Shown here: in pieces, positions 8,420 to 17,512 of the stretch | How positions within the stretch are numbered: position 1 is the stretch's first letter | Layout: every line of letters starts with the position of its first letter | Assembly (NCBI GenBank): GCA_020633205.1 | Contig: JACKEB010000011.1 | Span: forward strand, 682,001 to 746,000 | Direction of reading: 5' to 3' | From: Polyangiaceae bacterium | GTDB lineage: Bacteria; Myxococcota_A; Polyangia; Polyangiales; Polyangiaceae | Length of the DNA: 64,000 bases | Program-made: the position numbers and the translations under genes | The notes under the pieces: model-generated | Told to the model about the DNA's origin: nothing | The model's database searches: none | The model's input: only the letters and a program-made list of their open reading frames with translations

Positions 8420-9840
8420 GTGGGAAGATAACAGATCGCGCTCGCGACGCCAGTGAGGACGCGCAACTCAGCGCACCAGCGCGCGTCGAGCAGCTGCTCC
8501 GAGCGCGCTGTGCAGCAGGACGAGCGGGCCAACGGCTACCCAGCGTGCGGGAGTTGATGCGTGAACTCGGCGCTAGTCCGGTGACCATCTCCCGTGCGTT
8601 GAAGCAACTCGAACTCGAGGGACTGCTCCAGGCGCAGCCCGGCGCAGGTACTTTCATTGCCGCGAAGAAACGCGAGCGACCCAGCCTCGATTTCGCTTGG
8701 CAGTCGCTGGTGCTGGGGGCTGCCCCGCCGGCGGCTGCCCTGCACGCGTTGGTGAGCGAGGTGGCACCTGGCAGCATCCAGCTGGCGAGTGGATACGCCG
8801 ACGCGAGCTTGATCCCGGTGAAGGAACTCTCGCGTGCGGCGCGAAGCGCGCTGAACACTGGCAGTGGTTGGGACCGCGCGCCGCTCTCGGGTCTGCCTGA
8901 GCTGAGAAGCTGGTTCGCTCTCCGCGTGGGCGCGGACTACGCCGCTGACGATGTGCTCATCGTGCAGGGTGGGCAGGCAGCGATCCATAGCGTGTTCCGT
9001 GCGGTAACTAGGCCTGCAGGGGGCCTGCTGGTAGAGAGCCCGACGTATGTCGGCGCGATTGAAGTCGCGCGGGCGCTGGGTGTAGAGCTGGTGCCTGTGC
9101 CATGCGATGAGCACGGCGTCGTGCCGGAGTTTCTCGAGCGCGCCTTCGAGCAGAGCCGCGCGTCGGCCTTCTATTGCCAGCCGCTACATCAGAACCCGAC
9201 CGGGAGCGTGCTGCTTCGGGAGCGAAGAGCCGAGGTGCTCGACATCGCCCGGCGGCACTCCGCGTTCGTGATCGAAGACGACTACGCGCGTGGCCTCTCC
9301 TTCGAGCCGGCGCCGCCCACGCTTGCGAGCGAAGCGCCAGGTCAGGTGATCTACATTCGCTCTCTCACCAAGTGTACGGCGCCGAGCCTCAGAGTGGCGG
9401 CGATCTGCGGAAAGGGGCCGGTGCTGGAGCGGGTGGCGACGGCGCGTGTGCTGGAGGACTTCTTCGTGCCGCGGCTCCTACAAGAGACCGCGCTTGGCTT
9501 GGTGAGTAGCTCGGGATTCGAGCGGCACCTGGCGCGCCTTGGGCGGGTGCTCGAGGACCGCATGACGGTGCTCCAGACGGAGCTCGCCGCGCGCCTGCCG
9601 AGCTGGCGCACCGTGGTGCAGCCCCGGGGCGGTTTCAACCTGTGGCTCGAGCTGCCTGGGGGAACGTCGGCAGTGGAACTCGGCAGGCGCGCGGCGAGCG
9701 TTGGTGTACGTCTGAATCCCGGCGCAAGTTGGTTCCCCGCGGAGCCAATCTCCGAGTATGTGCGCTTGAGTGTGGCCGCAGCGACCGTGCCGGAGATCCG
9801 CCTGGGCGTGGAGCGCCTGGCACTGGCCAACGTGTCCTGA
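8410..9840 (+). CDS. MocR-family (GntR-HTH plus aminotransferase) transcriptional regulator
   Basis: A 476-residue protein. Residues about 15-85 are a GntR winged helix (LPSVRELMRELGASPVTISR). Residues about 110-470 are a fold-type I aminotransferase domain with the PLP sites LVESPTYVGAIEVAR, QPLHQNPTGS, VIEDDYARGLSFE and the Schiff-base lysine in RSLTKCTAPSLR. MocR proteins bind PLP or PLP adducts and control transport or metabolism genes. The GTG start at 8410 overlaps the divergent transporter start by 10 bp, so any operator must lie inside coding sequence or the start is further downstream. Confidence 0.92.
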   Translation: MSSRGKITDRARDASEDAQLSAPARVEQLLRARCAAGRAGQRLPSVRELMRELGASPVTISRALKQLELEGLLQAQPGAGTFIAAKKRERPSLDFAWQSLVLGAAPPAAALHALVSEVAPGSIQLASGYADASLIPVKELSRAARSALNTGSGWDRAPLSGLPELRSWFALRVGADYAADDVLIVQGGQAAIHSVFRAVTRPAGGLLVESPTYVGAIEVARALGVELVPVPCDEHGVVPEFLERAFEQSRASAFYCQPLHQNPTGSVLLRERRAEVLDIARRHSAFVIEDDYARGLSFEPAPPTLASEAPGQVIYIRSLTKCTAPSLRVAAICGKGPVLERVATARVLEDFFVPRLLQETALGLVSSSGFERHLARLGRVLEDRMTVLQTELAARLPSWRTVVQPRGGFNLWLELPGGTSAVELGRRAASVGVRLNPGASWFPAEPISEYVRLSVAAATVPEIRLGVERLALANVS

Positions 9841-9878
9841 CTAGCGACTCGGCGGGCGAGGTGTGGTGCAGGATACGG

Positions 9879-10268
9879 CTAGACTAACCCCCAAAAATGC
9901 CGCACGACGAGCCCAAAGCCTAGGCTGGCTCCGTTCAAGAGCAAGGAGGTGGCGAGCGCGCGCTCGAGCCCGAGGCCTTTGACGCCGAAGAAGTAGACGC
10001 CTGTCTCCACCACCACGGCGAACAGCTCCGCGAGGATCATCGCCGGGAGGTAGTCGAGGCCGATGAACGGAAAGAAGAACCACACGAACGGGTGGGTCAA
10101 ACCACTGGCCAAGAACAGCAGCGCCAGGCGCATCCAGACGCTTGGGCGCGTGGCCGCTGGGGTGCTGAAGCCCAGCACGAATACACCGAGGCCGATTTCG
10201 ATGAGCCAGGTGAAACACAGAGCCTTGACCCACGCCGTGATGTAGACCGCGTCGATGATCGCTAGCAT
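9879..10268 (-). CDS. Small membrane protein coupled to the histidine-rich membrane protein
   Basis: From the ATG encoding MLAIIDAVYITAWVKALCF the product is 129 residues with about four transmembrane segments and few charges (for example LTHPFVWFFFPFIGLDYL). The ATG lies inside the stop region of the upstream gene (ATGCTAG), implying translational coupling. No family is recognised. The strict coupling suggests that it is a partner subunit or accessory of the 10262-11455 product. Confidence 0.7.
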   Translation of the reverse strand: MLAIIDAVYITAWVKALCFTWLIEIGLGVFVLGFSTPAATRPSVWMRLALLFLASGLTHPFVWFFFPFIGLDYLPAMILAELFAVVVETGVYFFGVKGLGLERALATSLLLNGASLGFGLVVRHFWGLV

Positions 10269-11455
10269 GAATTCGAATGTTGCCGTGCGGATTCGCGACT
10301 GGGGAGCACGCCTCGGCGCAAGAGAAAGACCCATAGCGCGAGCTCCAAATAGGCGTGAAAGCCCGCGACGCTCAGATAGACCGAGCGCGCCCCGTCAGCG
10401 TTCAAGGTGGCACCGAGGATCAGCGCTAGAGTAGCCAGGCAAAGCAATCCAAGCGCAAAGGCGCCGAAGTCGCTCAGCCAGCTCCTGAGGGTCATGCGGA
10501 AGGTGAGGCTACCTTGAGCGCGCGTGTCGCTCTGAGGGATGCAGTAGAGCCACAACGTGTAGTGCATCGACTGCAGAGCCGCGTAGCATAGCGTGAGCCC
10601 CAAGCTCCAGCGTGCGGACTCGAAGGGCGCGAGCCAGCGTGCGGTCTCCAGCACATCGAAGCTCCAGAGCCGGAGCACACCGTAGCGCAGGGTCAGGCTC
10701 TGTGCCGGCAGCCACAGCAACGTCAAGACGCTGAGCGCGCAGAGCAAAGTCGGCAAGATCACCCAGCGCCGCCCTCGGCCCTGGCTGGCGCCGGCGGCGA
10801 ACAACTGCACCCAGAGCAGCAGCGCGATCAAATTGTGTGCGTGTGCGAGAAAGAGCCGGCTCTCGTAAGGCCAGACTTGACTGATTACCGCGAGGAAAAT
10901 TACCAGGCCCCCCAGGGCAATGGCGCTTCGCTCCCCGCGGTCGTGGTGGTGCGACCCTTGGCTCGACGAAGCGTCCGAGCTGTTCCGGGGGCGCGCTTCG
11001 CCACCTGCCCACCATGCGATGAACAGCCACAGGCTCGCGATGCCGAGCTCTGCTCGGCCGCCCCAACCAGAGAACACGCGCAGGCTCTCCAGCCCGCGTA
11101 GGGCAATCAGACTGGCGCAGGCCACGAGCACCACGAGCAAAAATCCGCGAGGCAACGCACGCCGCAACACCAGGTGGCGCACGTCGCTCGCGAGGTGCGG
11201 CACGCCGAGCACCAGCGGCCCCACCAACAACAGCCACGCCGGGGCCAACACACTCAGCGCGAGCGCGCCCAGGATCCCGCAGCTCGCGATCAGCGCGAGC
11301 CGGCGCTCCCGCTGCACCAGGAGCGGCCCGAGGAAGCTCTTCGCCAAGCGGCTGAAGAGCTGTCCGCGCACGCGGTCGACCCACCACACATCGCGGGCCC
11401 GCGGCAACGCGGCGTCGCGAGCGGAGAGCGAGTCAGTGAGGTCGAGGCTGGGCAC
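10262..11455 (-). CDS. Polytopic histidine-rich membrane protein, Brp/Blh-like motif
   Basis: A 397-residue protein with about ten transmembrane helices. Histidines fall in or next to membrane helices in four places: GVPHLASDVRH, HAHNLIALLLW, SMHYTLWLYCIP and AGFHAYLELALW. The first resembles the G-x-P-H-x3-D-x2-H signature of Brp/Blh carotene dioxygenases, which hold iron with intramembrane histidines. Similarity beyond these motifs is not obvious, so assignment to that family is tentative. A Ser/His-rich cytoplasmic loop (SSSQGSHHHDRG) lies in the middle. The start at 11455 (MPSLDLTDS) overlaps nothing; the stop overlaps the ATG of the small membrane protein gene. Confidence 0.65.
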   Translation of the reverse strand: MPSLDLTDSLSARDAALPRARDVWWVDRVRGQLFSRLAKSFLGPLLVQRERRLALIASCGILGALALSVLAPAWLLLVGPLVLGVPHLASDVRHLVLRRALPRGFLLVVLVACASLIALRGLESLRVFSGWGGRAELGIASLWLFIAWWAGGEARPRNSSDASSSQGSHHHDRGERSAIALGGLVIFLAVISQVWPYESRLFLAHAHNLIALLLWVQLFAAGASQGRGRRWVILPTLLCALSVLTLLWLPAQSLTLRYGVLRLWSFDVLETARWLAPFESARWSLGLTLCYAALQSMHYTLWLYCIPQSDTRAQGSLTFRMTLRSWLSDFGAFALGLLCLATLALILGATLNADGARSVYLSVAGFHAYLELALWVFLLRRGVLPSRESARQHSNSC

Positions 11456-11616
11456 GCTTCGACGATCGGGCCCATTGCCGCGCTTGACGTCAAGGCGTTG
11501 ACGCTACGGCAGCAGAAGTTCCCACTCAAAACCCATTCAAGGCTCGTTGACAAGTGACCGTATTGGTCAGTGTCCGCGCAAGGATGGCGCGAGGTGATTC
11601 AGACCGAGGTTCCCCA

Positions 11617-12276
11617 ATGAGCAAGAAGTTCTCTCCCCAAGCTGCCTCGAGCCCGCCCTCTCAGGCGAGCTTTCGCCTCTCTGAGCCGCCGTCGTTCCGT
11701 TGGTTCCGCGACCTGCCCGGCATGCAACGCCCAGCGAGCGTGCCGCCAGAGGCTGACGCCGAGGAACGCAGGCGCCTGCAAGCGAAAGTGAACAGCCTGG
11801 AGGAGCAAATCGCGAACCTCCAGCGCCAGCACCTGGCCGCCATCGAGGCGCTCGAGGTCGACTACGAGCGGCGCTTGGAGGACCGCACGCGTCACGCCGC
11901 GCTGCAGTTGCAGCGCCTGCAGTCTGAGCAACGGGAATTCACTCAGGCCTACCAAGAGCTGGACCTCTACGCGGCGCGACTCGAGGCAGACCGAGTTGGA
12001 GCACGCCACGCCCAAGCCCAGCTGATCGGGGAGCGCGACCGCGCGCGGCGCGACGTGGACGAGCTGCGTCAACTGGTCGAGCAGTACGAAATCGAGCGCG
12101 TCGCTCGCGCACGCAACCCGTTCAGTGAGGTGCCCGGCGCCCAAGACGGCGAGTACCCCGAGAGCGCGATCCATCGCGTCAGCAGCGTGCGCCAAGTGCT
12201 TCGCGCCACTCCGTCGATGAGCGAAGAGCTGGAGCCAGGAGTCCAGACCAGCGTGGCGACCCGCCGCGTCGGTTGA
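11617..12276 (+). CDS. Coiled-coil protein of unknown function
   Basis: The ATG encoding MSKKFSPQAASS gives a 219-residue protein. Residues about 20-45 include a RWFRDLPGMQRP segment; residues about 55-175 are strongly heptad-patterned, rich in Glu, Arg, Leu and Gln (RRRLQAKVNSLEEQIANLQ), predicting a long coiled coil. The tail is Ser-rich and includes SSVRQVLRATPSMSEELE. No signal peptide or catalytic motif is visible. An in-frame upstream ATG at 11554 is less likely because the added residues look non-coding. Confidence 0.65.
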   Translation: MSKKFSPQAASSPPSQASFRLSEPPSFRWFRDLPGMQRPASVPPEADAEERRRLQAKVNSLEEQIANLQRQHLAAIEALEVDYERRLEDRTRHAALQLQRLQSEQREFTQAYQELDLYAARLEADRVGARHAQAQLIGERDRARRDVDELRQLVEQYEIERVARARNPFSEVPGAQDGEYPESAIHRVSSVRQVLRATPSMSEELEPGVQTSVATRRVG

Positions 12277-12353
12277 GATCGTCGCCTCACCAGTAGCCGA
12301 AACCACACACCGACCTGACTCGAGCCGCGAGCTGCGCTAGCCCTCGCGGCTTC

Positions 12354-13220
12354 ATGCTTTCCGGTTCCGTCGCTCTCGTGATTGCCCTGTTGAGCAGCCT
12401 TGGCTGGGCTGCATTCGACGCATCACGTAAGGGGCTGGTGCGCCACGCCAGCCCAGCGAGCTTGGTGGTGATGTTCGGCGCCGGGCAGCTGCCTTGCTTT
12501 CTGCTGGGCATGGGGATCTGGGGCGCGCCGACGTTGGACCTGGGCTACTTGCGCCCTGGCTTGACCTGCCTTGCAGCGAACGTTGCGGCCAATCTGATGT
12601 TTTTTCATGCGGTAAAGGTCTCTCCCATCAGTCGCACGGTGCCGCTGCTCGCGCTGACGCCGGTCTTCGCCGCGCTGATCGGCTACCTGCTGCTTGATGA
12701 GCATCCGTCGCCGCGCCAGTGGTTCGGCATCGCCCTGATCGTGCTCGGTGCCTGGACGCTGAATGCCGGCCAGGGCTTGAAGGGTTTGGTGCTCGGCGTG
12801 CTGAAGGAGCGGGGCAGCGTCTACATGGCGTTAGTCGCCGGGGCATGGGCCGTTTCGGCCACCAATGACAAGCTTGCGTTGCCCCACGCGAACGTGGCGT
12901 TTCACGCGAGCGTCCAGACGGGGGGCGTGATGCTCGTCGCGCTTTTCTGGCTACTGGTCAGCGGGCGCGCTCGGGAGCTCGGGGAGGCGCGAAAGCACTG
13001 GCCAGCGGTGGGCGCTGGTGTCGTGGTGAGCGTGGCCGCGCTCGGACTCCAATTGATCGCGATTCAGACGCTGCTCGTGAGCTTGATGGAAGCCATCAAG
13101 CGAGCGCTGGGGGTCGTGGGCTCCGTGATCAGCGGGCGACTGCTGTTCAAAGAAGCCGTCACCCGCAGCATGCTGGTGGCGTGCGCCTTGCTCAGCCTGG
13201 GGGTGTTCCTGCTGATGTGA
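12354..13220 (+). CDS. EamA/DMT-superfamily transporter (second copy)
   Basis: A 288-residue protein with ten transmembrane helices in two EamA repeats; the first repeat ends in LGYLLLDEHPSPRQWFG-like sequence and the second in KEAVTRSMLVACALLSLG. It has a short hydrophilic stretch between repeats and no extra domain. It is not closely similar to the copy at 7517. The 3' end overlaps the end of the convergent LOG-family gene by 29 bp. Substrate unknown. Confidence 0.87.
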   Translation: MLSGSVALVIALLSSLGWAAFDASRKGLVRHASPASLVVMFGAGQLPCFLLGMGIWGAPTLDLGYLRPGLTCLAANVAANLMFFHAVKVSPISRTVPLLALTPVFAALIGYLLLDEHPSPRQWFGIALIVLGAWTLNAGQGLKGLVLGVLKERGSVYMALVAGAWAVSATNDKLALPHANVAFHASVQTGGVMLVALFWLLVSGRARELGEARKHWPAVGAGVVVSVAALGLQLIAIQTLLVSLMEAIKRALGVVGSVISGRLLFKEAVTRSMLVACALLSLGVFLLM

Positions 13221-13749
13221 GCAGCCGATCGATCAGCCTTGCAGGGTCGGTGTCCCAGTGGAATAGGTTCGCGTGCTCCGGCTTGACGAAGCCTTCTGTT
13301 TCCGCGTGGCGAAGCCAGTGAGCGAGGTGCTGATAGTAGTCATCGACGTCAAGGATGCCGATGGGCTTCTTGTGGATGCTGAGCTGGGCCCAGGTGGCGA
13401 CCTCGAATAGTTCCTCGAAGGTGCCTAGCCCGCCTGGCAGCGCGATGAACGCATCCGCCAGGCTCGCCATCAGGGCCTTGCGCGCGTGCATGTCCAGGGT
13501 GACGTGGAGCTGGGTCATCGAAGTGTGGGCCAGCTCCCGATCTCTGAGCGCCTCCGGAATCACTCCGATGGCTTCACCACCTGCTGTCAACACGGCGTCT
13601 GCAGTGGCGCCCATGAGCCCGACGTGGCCTCCACCGTTCACCAACCCAACCCCGCGCGCGGCGAGAGCACGACCGAGCTCTGCTGCGGCGTTGGCGTAAC
13701 TTGGCTTGGCACCAGCGCTCGACCCACAAAACACGCAAATTCGCTGCAT
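13192..13749 (-). CDS. LOG-family cytokinin riboside 5'-monophosphate phosphoribohydrolase
   Basis: Starting at MQRICVFCGSSAG the product is 185 residues, the usual size for the TIGR00730/LOG family. The diagnostic PGGLGTFEELFEV motif is intact, along with GGGHVGLMGA and HARKALM. In bacteria these enzymes hydrolyse nucleoside 5'-monophosphates, releasing a base and ribose 5-phosphate; many are general AMP/nucleotide phosphoribohydrolases rather than cytokinin makers. The 24 residues encoded upstream of this ATG do not belong to the family, so the shorter start is preferred. Confidence 0.93.
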   Translation of the reverse strand: MQRICVFCGSSAGAKPSYANAAAELGRALAARGVGLVNGGGHVGLMGATADAVLTAGGEAIGVIPEALRDRELAHTSMTQLHVTLDMHARKALMASLADAFIALPGGLGTFEELFEVATWAQLSIHKKPIGILDVDDYYQHLAHWLRHAETEGFVKPEHANLFHWDTDPARLIDRLLTSAGTPPG

Positions 13750-13847
13750 CAGCGATCGGGATACTCTGGCGAGCGTCGCGTGCCAATCGCAGCGCAAAAG
13801 CCGCCAGTTACGACGCAAGTGCGGCGCGCCAGGCTATGCTTCGCGGC

Positions 13848-14402
13848 ATGCGAAGGGTTGGTTGTTTGTTGGTGTTGGCGATGGTGTTCGGCGGCTGTAG
13901 CTCCGACGACGGGGGAGGAGGAGCCGGAGCGACTGCGGGCTCGGGCTGTCCCAATGATGGGAGCGGCTACGACTCGGACGCTCAGCGCCTCGAGTGTGAA
14001 GTGCTGACGTTGGTGAACCAGGTGCGGGCGCAAGGCGCGACCTGCGGTGGTGAAGCGATGCCAGCGGTCGGCGCGCTGACCATGAACGCGCCGTTGCGCA
14101 CGGTGGCGCGCAATCACGCGATCGACATGGCGACCCACAACTACTTCAGTCACGACAGCCAGAACGGCACCACCGCCTTCGAGCGCATGACAGCGGCTGG
14201 TTATAGCTACTCCACTGCCGGAGAGAACATTGCGGCCGGCAGCAGCACGGCTCAGGGCGTGATGGACCAGTGGATGAACAGCCCAGGTCACTGCGCGAAC
14301 ATCATGTCTGGCAGCTACAAGGAGATCGGCATCGGCTACCGCTTCAACGAAGGCTCCGATTACGGTCACTACTGGGTTCAGGACTTCGGCTCCCCGCGGT
14401 AA
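13848..14402 (+). CDS. CAP/SCP-domain lipoprotein
   Basis: The ATG encoding MRRVGCLLVLAMVFGGC gives a 184-residue protein with a clear lipobox (VFGGC) and a short Gly-rich linker. Residues about 45-180 form a CAP (PR-1/SCP) domain: VNQVRAQGATCGG, RNHAIDMATHNYFSHDS, YSTAGENIAAGSS, WMNSPGHCANIMSG and IGIGYRF. Bacterial CAP proteins are secreted with unresolved roles in lipid or cell-wall binding. The in-frame upstream extension to 13701 overlaps the LOG gene and is rejected. Confidence 0.92.
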   Translation: MRRVGCLLVLAMVFGGCSSDDGGGGAGATAGSGCPNDGSGYDSDAQRLECEVLTLVNQVRAQGATCGGEAMPAVGALTMNAPLRTVARNHAIDMATHNYFSHDSQNGTTAFERMTAAGYSYSTAGENIAAGSSTAQGVMDQWMNSPGHCANIMSGSYKEIGIGYRFNEGSDYGHYWVQDFGSPR

Positions 14403-14895
14403 TGCGCAGCGCCAAGACAGCCAAGCTAACAACACTGGTAGTCGTGGCATGCCCTGAGAGCACAGGGCTCAGGGCAGCATAAATGTCCCAGTGAGACCGG
14501 GCGCGACGCCCGCAAAAGACGCCAACTCGACCCCGGACTCAGGTCCGAGCGGCCCTTCAACGGCCGGCAGCCTCTGAATTGCCGCAGCCAGCTCTGAATT
14601 ACCGCGGCCACAAGGGCTGTGCCGGTTCCGCTTTACAGCAGGTAATCGGGCCTTATCCTTAACGGAGCCTCACGCTCCGCGGCGGGTTCGCACGTCACGC
14701 GAATCAGTCGCTCGGAGGCTGGGGCGAGCAGGAACAGATCCTGCTCCTTACAGGTTACGCCTTAGGTTTCCGCGCCAAATTGCGTGCATCACGCGCGCAG
14801 TCCGCGTTCTGCTGCACCCGCCTGGACAGCGGCTCCCACGGCCCGCGGCGCGCCAAACGACTAGCCTCACCCCCAAAAAACGAGGGAATCGCAAA
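14403..14895. other. Gene-free stretch with short repeats and a hairpin
   Basis: No credible coding sequence is seen in these 493 bases. They contain two 19-bp near-copies (CTCTGAATTGCCGCAGCCA and CTCTGAATTACCGCGGCCA) side by side around 14570-14610, a hairpin GAGCAGGA/TCCTGCTC at 14726-14746, and one copy of the recurring CCTCACCCCCAAAAAA sequence at 14863-14880, just before the BI-1 gene. Confidence 0.5.
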
Positions 14896-15594
14896 ATGAA
14901 TCAGTACAACCCCTACCAATCTCCTGCGGCGCACGCGCGACCCGGTTTGGTCGAGGCGCGGGCCCAGTTCATCACCCGAACCTACGCGCACCTGTTCGGT
15001 GCGATCGCGGCGTTTACGGCGCTCGAAGTCTTCCTGTTCAAGACGGGCATCGCCTACGCCATTCTGCCGCTGTTCGCGAACTGGTGGTTGGTGCTCGGTG
15101 CCTTCGTGATCGCGAGCATGGTGGCGAGCCGCTTCGCCCTCGGCGCAAGCTCGAAGGCGGCGCAGTATTTCGGCCTCGGCGTCTACATCGTCGCGGAGGC
15201 GCTGATCTTCATCCCGCTGCTGACCTTCGCGGAGATGAAGGGGCCTGGCGTGATCTCCAGCGCTGCGTTCGTCACCATGGCTGGCTTCGGTGGTCTCACG
15301 GCCGTCGCCTTCGTCACCCGCAAGGACTTCTCGTTTCTCCGCGGATTCGTGATGTGGGGCGGCATCGTTGCCCTGTTGCTGATCGGCGCCGCCTTGCTCT
15401 TCGGGCTGAAGCTCGGCGTCTTCTTCAGTGTAGCGATGGTCGCGTTGGCTGGTGCTAGCATCCTCTACGACACCTCGAACGTCTTGCGCCACTTCCCCAC
15501 GGATCGCTACGTGGGCGCCGCGCTGCGACTGTTCTCCAGTGTCGCGCTGATGTTCTATTACATCCTGAGCATCTTCATGTCCTCGCGCGACTAG
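14896..15594 (+). CDS. Bax inhibitor-1 (BI-1/YccA) family membrane protein
   Basis: A 232-residue protein with seven transmembrane helices. The N-terminal RAQFITRTYAHLFGAI and the C-terminal ILYDTSNVLRHFPTDRYVGA, followed by LRLFSSVALMFYYILSIF, match the BI-1 family, including the Asp residues in the last helices that control the pH-sensitive calcium leak in structurally known members. Bacterial members are inner-membrane proteins of uncertain physiology; YccA modulates FtsH. A hairpin terminator follows. Confidence 0.92.
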   Translation: MNQYNPYQSPAAHARPGLVEARAQFITRTYAHLFGAIAAFTALEVFLFKTGIAYAILPLFANWWLVLGAFVIASMVASRFALGASSKAAQYFGLGVYIVAEALIFIPLLTFAEMKGPGVISSAAFVTMAGFGGLTAVAFVTRKDFSFLRGFVMWGGIVALLLIGAALLFGLKLGVFFSVAMVALAGASILYDTSNVLRHFPTDRYVGAALRLFSSVALMFYYILSIFMSSRD

Positions 15595-15614
15595 GCCCAT
15601 CAAAGCAGAACCGC

Positions 15615-15646
15615 GAAGCCCGCTGCCTTTAGAGGTGGCGGGCTTC
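15615..15646 (+). terminator. Hairpin terminator downstream of BI-1
   Basis: GAAGCCCGC pairs with GCGGGCTTC across a 14-nt loop that itself has a CCT/AGG mini-stem. It starts 20 bp after the BI-1 stop. No strong U-tract follows, so termination efficiency is uncertain. Confidence 0.7.
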
Positions 15647-15723
15647 GACGCGTCTGCGTTCGCATCGACTCGGACATTGCCTGACAGCCTCAACTGAGCG
15701 CGTCTGAGCTAGAACCAAGGCGC

Positions 15724-17487
15724 ATGCTGTCGTTCCTGCATATCCAAGGTTTGGCGGTGATTGACGAGCTCCAGCTGGAGCTGAGCTCCGGACTCAACGT
15801 GCTCACGGGTGAAACGGGCGCGGGCAAGTCGATCATCGTGGGTGCGCTGTCCCTGCTGCGCGGTGGCAAAGGCAGCGCTCGTGCGGTGCGCGCCGAGTGC
15901 GAACGCGCGCTGATTCAGGCGCAGTTCGTGGTGCCCGAAGCTGCGCTCGTGATGCAGGTGCTCGAAGGCTTGGAGCTTCCGTGCGGCGAGGGTGAGCGGC
16001 GGGAGGTCGTGCTGGAGCGCGTGGTGCCCCGCAGTGGCCGCGGTCGCGCGCTGGTCCAGGGGCAGCTGCGGCCTCAGCCTCAGCTCGCTGAAGTTGGGGA
16101 GCGGCTGATCGACATCTGCGGCCAGCACCAGCAACACTCCCTGGCACGCCTGGGTCGGCACCTGGAGCTGCTGGACGAGCACGCGCTCACCGGCAACAGG
16201 CGCTTTGCCAAGTGCTTGGGCGCCTATCAGCAGCGCTACGCGGAGCTGCGCGGCATCGAGCGCGAGCTGGAACGCTTGCGCGAAGTGCTCGCTCAGGATC
16301 CGGCCCTGGGCGACTACCTGGAGCACCAGCTCAAGGAACTGTGCGAAGTGGATCCTCAGCCCGGGGAGTGGGAGGGGGTGAGGGAGCGCCTCGAATCATT
16401 GCGGTGCCGTGAGGAAATACTGGAGGCCGCGCGCCTGGTAGAAGCCGAACTCGAGGAGTGCGACGGCGCGGTGCTCTCGCGCTTGGGCGCCCTCGAGCGC
16501 CAGCTCCGAGCGACTGGCTCCGGGGAGCGCTTCGAGCCCGTGGTGGCGGCTCTGATCAACGCCACTGCCAGCTGCGAGGAGGCTCTGGCGCATGCGCGCG
16601 CCACATTGCGCGACGATGACGAAGGGGAAGAGTCGCTGCAACGCCTGGAAGAGCGTCAGCACCAGCTCGCGGTGCTACGGCGCAAACATGGTCCGGAGCT
16701 CTACGAGGCGCGGGAGCGTCTAGAGCAGCAAGTCGCAGAATGGCAGCAGGGAGCGGAGCGCATCGCGGAGCTCGAGTCGGCGCGGGAACGCAGCTTGGCG
16801 CAGGCCCTGGAAGTCGCTCTCGAGCTCCATCAGCTGCGCGTCGATGTGGCGGAGCGGCTGGCGCGGGCCGTCGAGGCGGAGCTCGAGTCACTCTGCATGC
16901 CCCTCGCGCGCATCGAAATCGCGGTGGAGCAGCTAGCGCCTGAGCGCATCCATGCCTTCGGTGTGGACCGTGTCGAGATCCGCGTCGCCGCGAATCCGGG
17001 TGAAGCCGCTGGTCCACTCAGCGAGGTTGCGAGCGGCGGCGAACTGTCGCGCATCCTGCTCGCTCTGCAGTCGGTGAGCAACGCGCGGGGCGGCATAGCC
17101 ACCTACGTCTTCGATGAGGTGGACGCCGGTGTGGGGGGCGCAGTGGCGGACGCGATCGGTCGCCGCTTGTTGCGCGCCGCGCGTAGCGCAGAAGGCGGAG
17201 CCGCTCAGGTGTTGTGCATCACGCACCTGCCTCAGGTCGCAGCTTTCGCTGACGCGCAGTTCCGCGTGGAAAAAGTTGTGCGGGCCGGGCGCACTCGGAC
17301 ACGTGTCGTGCGCCTGAACGAAGAAGAGCGGGTGGAAGAGCTCGCGCGCATGTTGGGCGGGGCGGAAGTGACCGACAGCGCGCGCCACCACGCGCAGCGT
17401 CTGCTCGACGCTGCGCTCGCGCTGAAGAGCGGCAAGCGCGCTTCAACTCGTGGCAAATCCAAGGCGAAAAAGCGCCGCGCGGCCTGA
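15724..17487 (+). CDS. recN: DNA repair protein RecN
   Basis: A 587-residue SMC-like ATPase acting on double-strand breaks in recombinational repair. The Walker A GETGAGKS is at residues 29-36, the long central region (about 165-370) is Glu/Arg/Leu-rich coiled coil, the ABC signature EVASGGELSR is near 435, and Walker B YVFDEVDAGVGG is near 462. The length is slightly above the E. coli protein (553), mostly because of a basic tail (KSGKRASTRGKSKAKKRRAA). It has its own upstream gap after the BI-1 terminator; no LexA-type box was recognised there. Confidence 0.96.
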   Translation: MLSFLHIQGLAVIDELQLELSSGLNVLTGETGAGKSIIVGALSLLRGGKGSARAVRAECERALIQAQFVVPEAALVMQVLEGLELPCGEGERREVVLERVVPRSGRGRALVQGQLRPQPQLAEVGERLIDICGQHQQHSLARLGRHLELLDEHALTGNRRFAKCLGAYQQRYAELRGIERELERLREVLAQDPALGDYLEHQLKELCEVDPQPGEWEGVRERLESLRCREEILEAARLVEAELEECDGAVLSRLGALERQLRATGSGERFEPVVAALINATASCEEALAHARATLRDDDEGEESLQRLEERQHQLAVLRRKHGPELYEARERLEQQVAEWQQGAERIAELESARERSLAQALEVALELHQLRVDVAERLARAVEAELESLCMPLARIEIAVEQLAPERIHAFGVDRVEIRVAANPGEAAGPLSEVASGGELSRILLALQSVSNARGGIATYVFDEVDAGVGGAVADAIGRRLLRAARSAEGGAAQVLCITHLPQVAAFADAQFRVEKVVRAGRTRTRVVRLNEEERVEELARMLGGAEVTDSARHHAQRLLDAALALKSGKRASTRGKSKAKKRRAA

Positions 17488-17512
17488 GCGGATCTTGGCG
17501 TCCTTTGGGGGT

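Noticed and set aside
14755..15693. A 312-codon minus-strand frame covering BI-1
   Set aside because: The plus strand encodes a clear seven-helix BI-1 protein; the minus translation is charged low-complexity sequence typical of an antisense frame.
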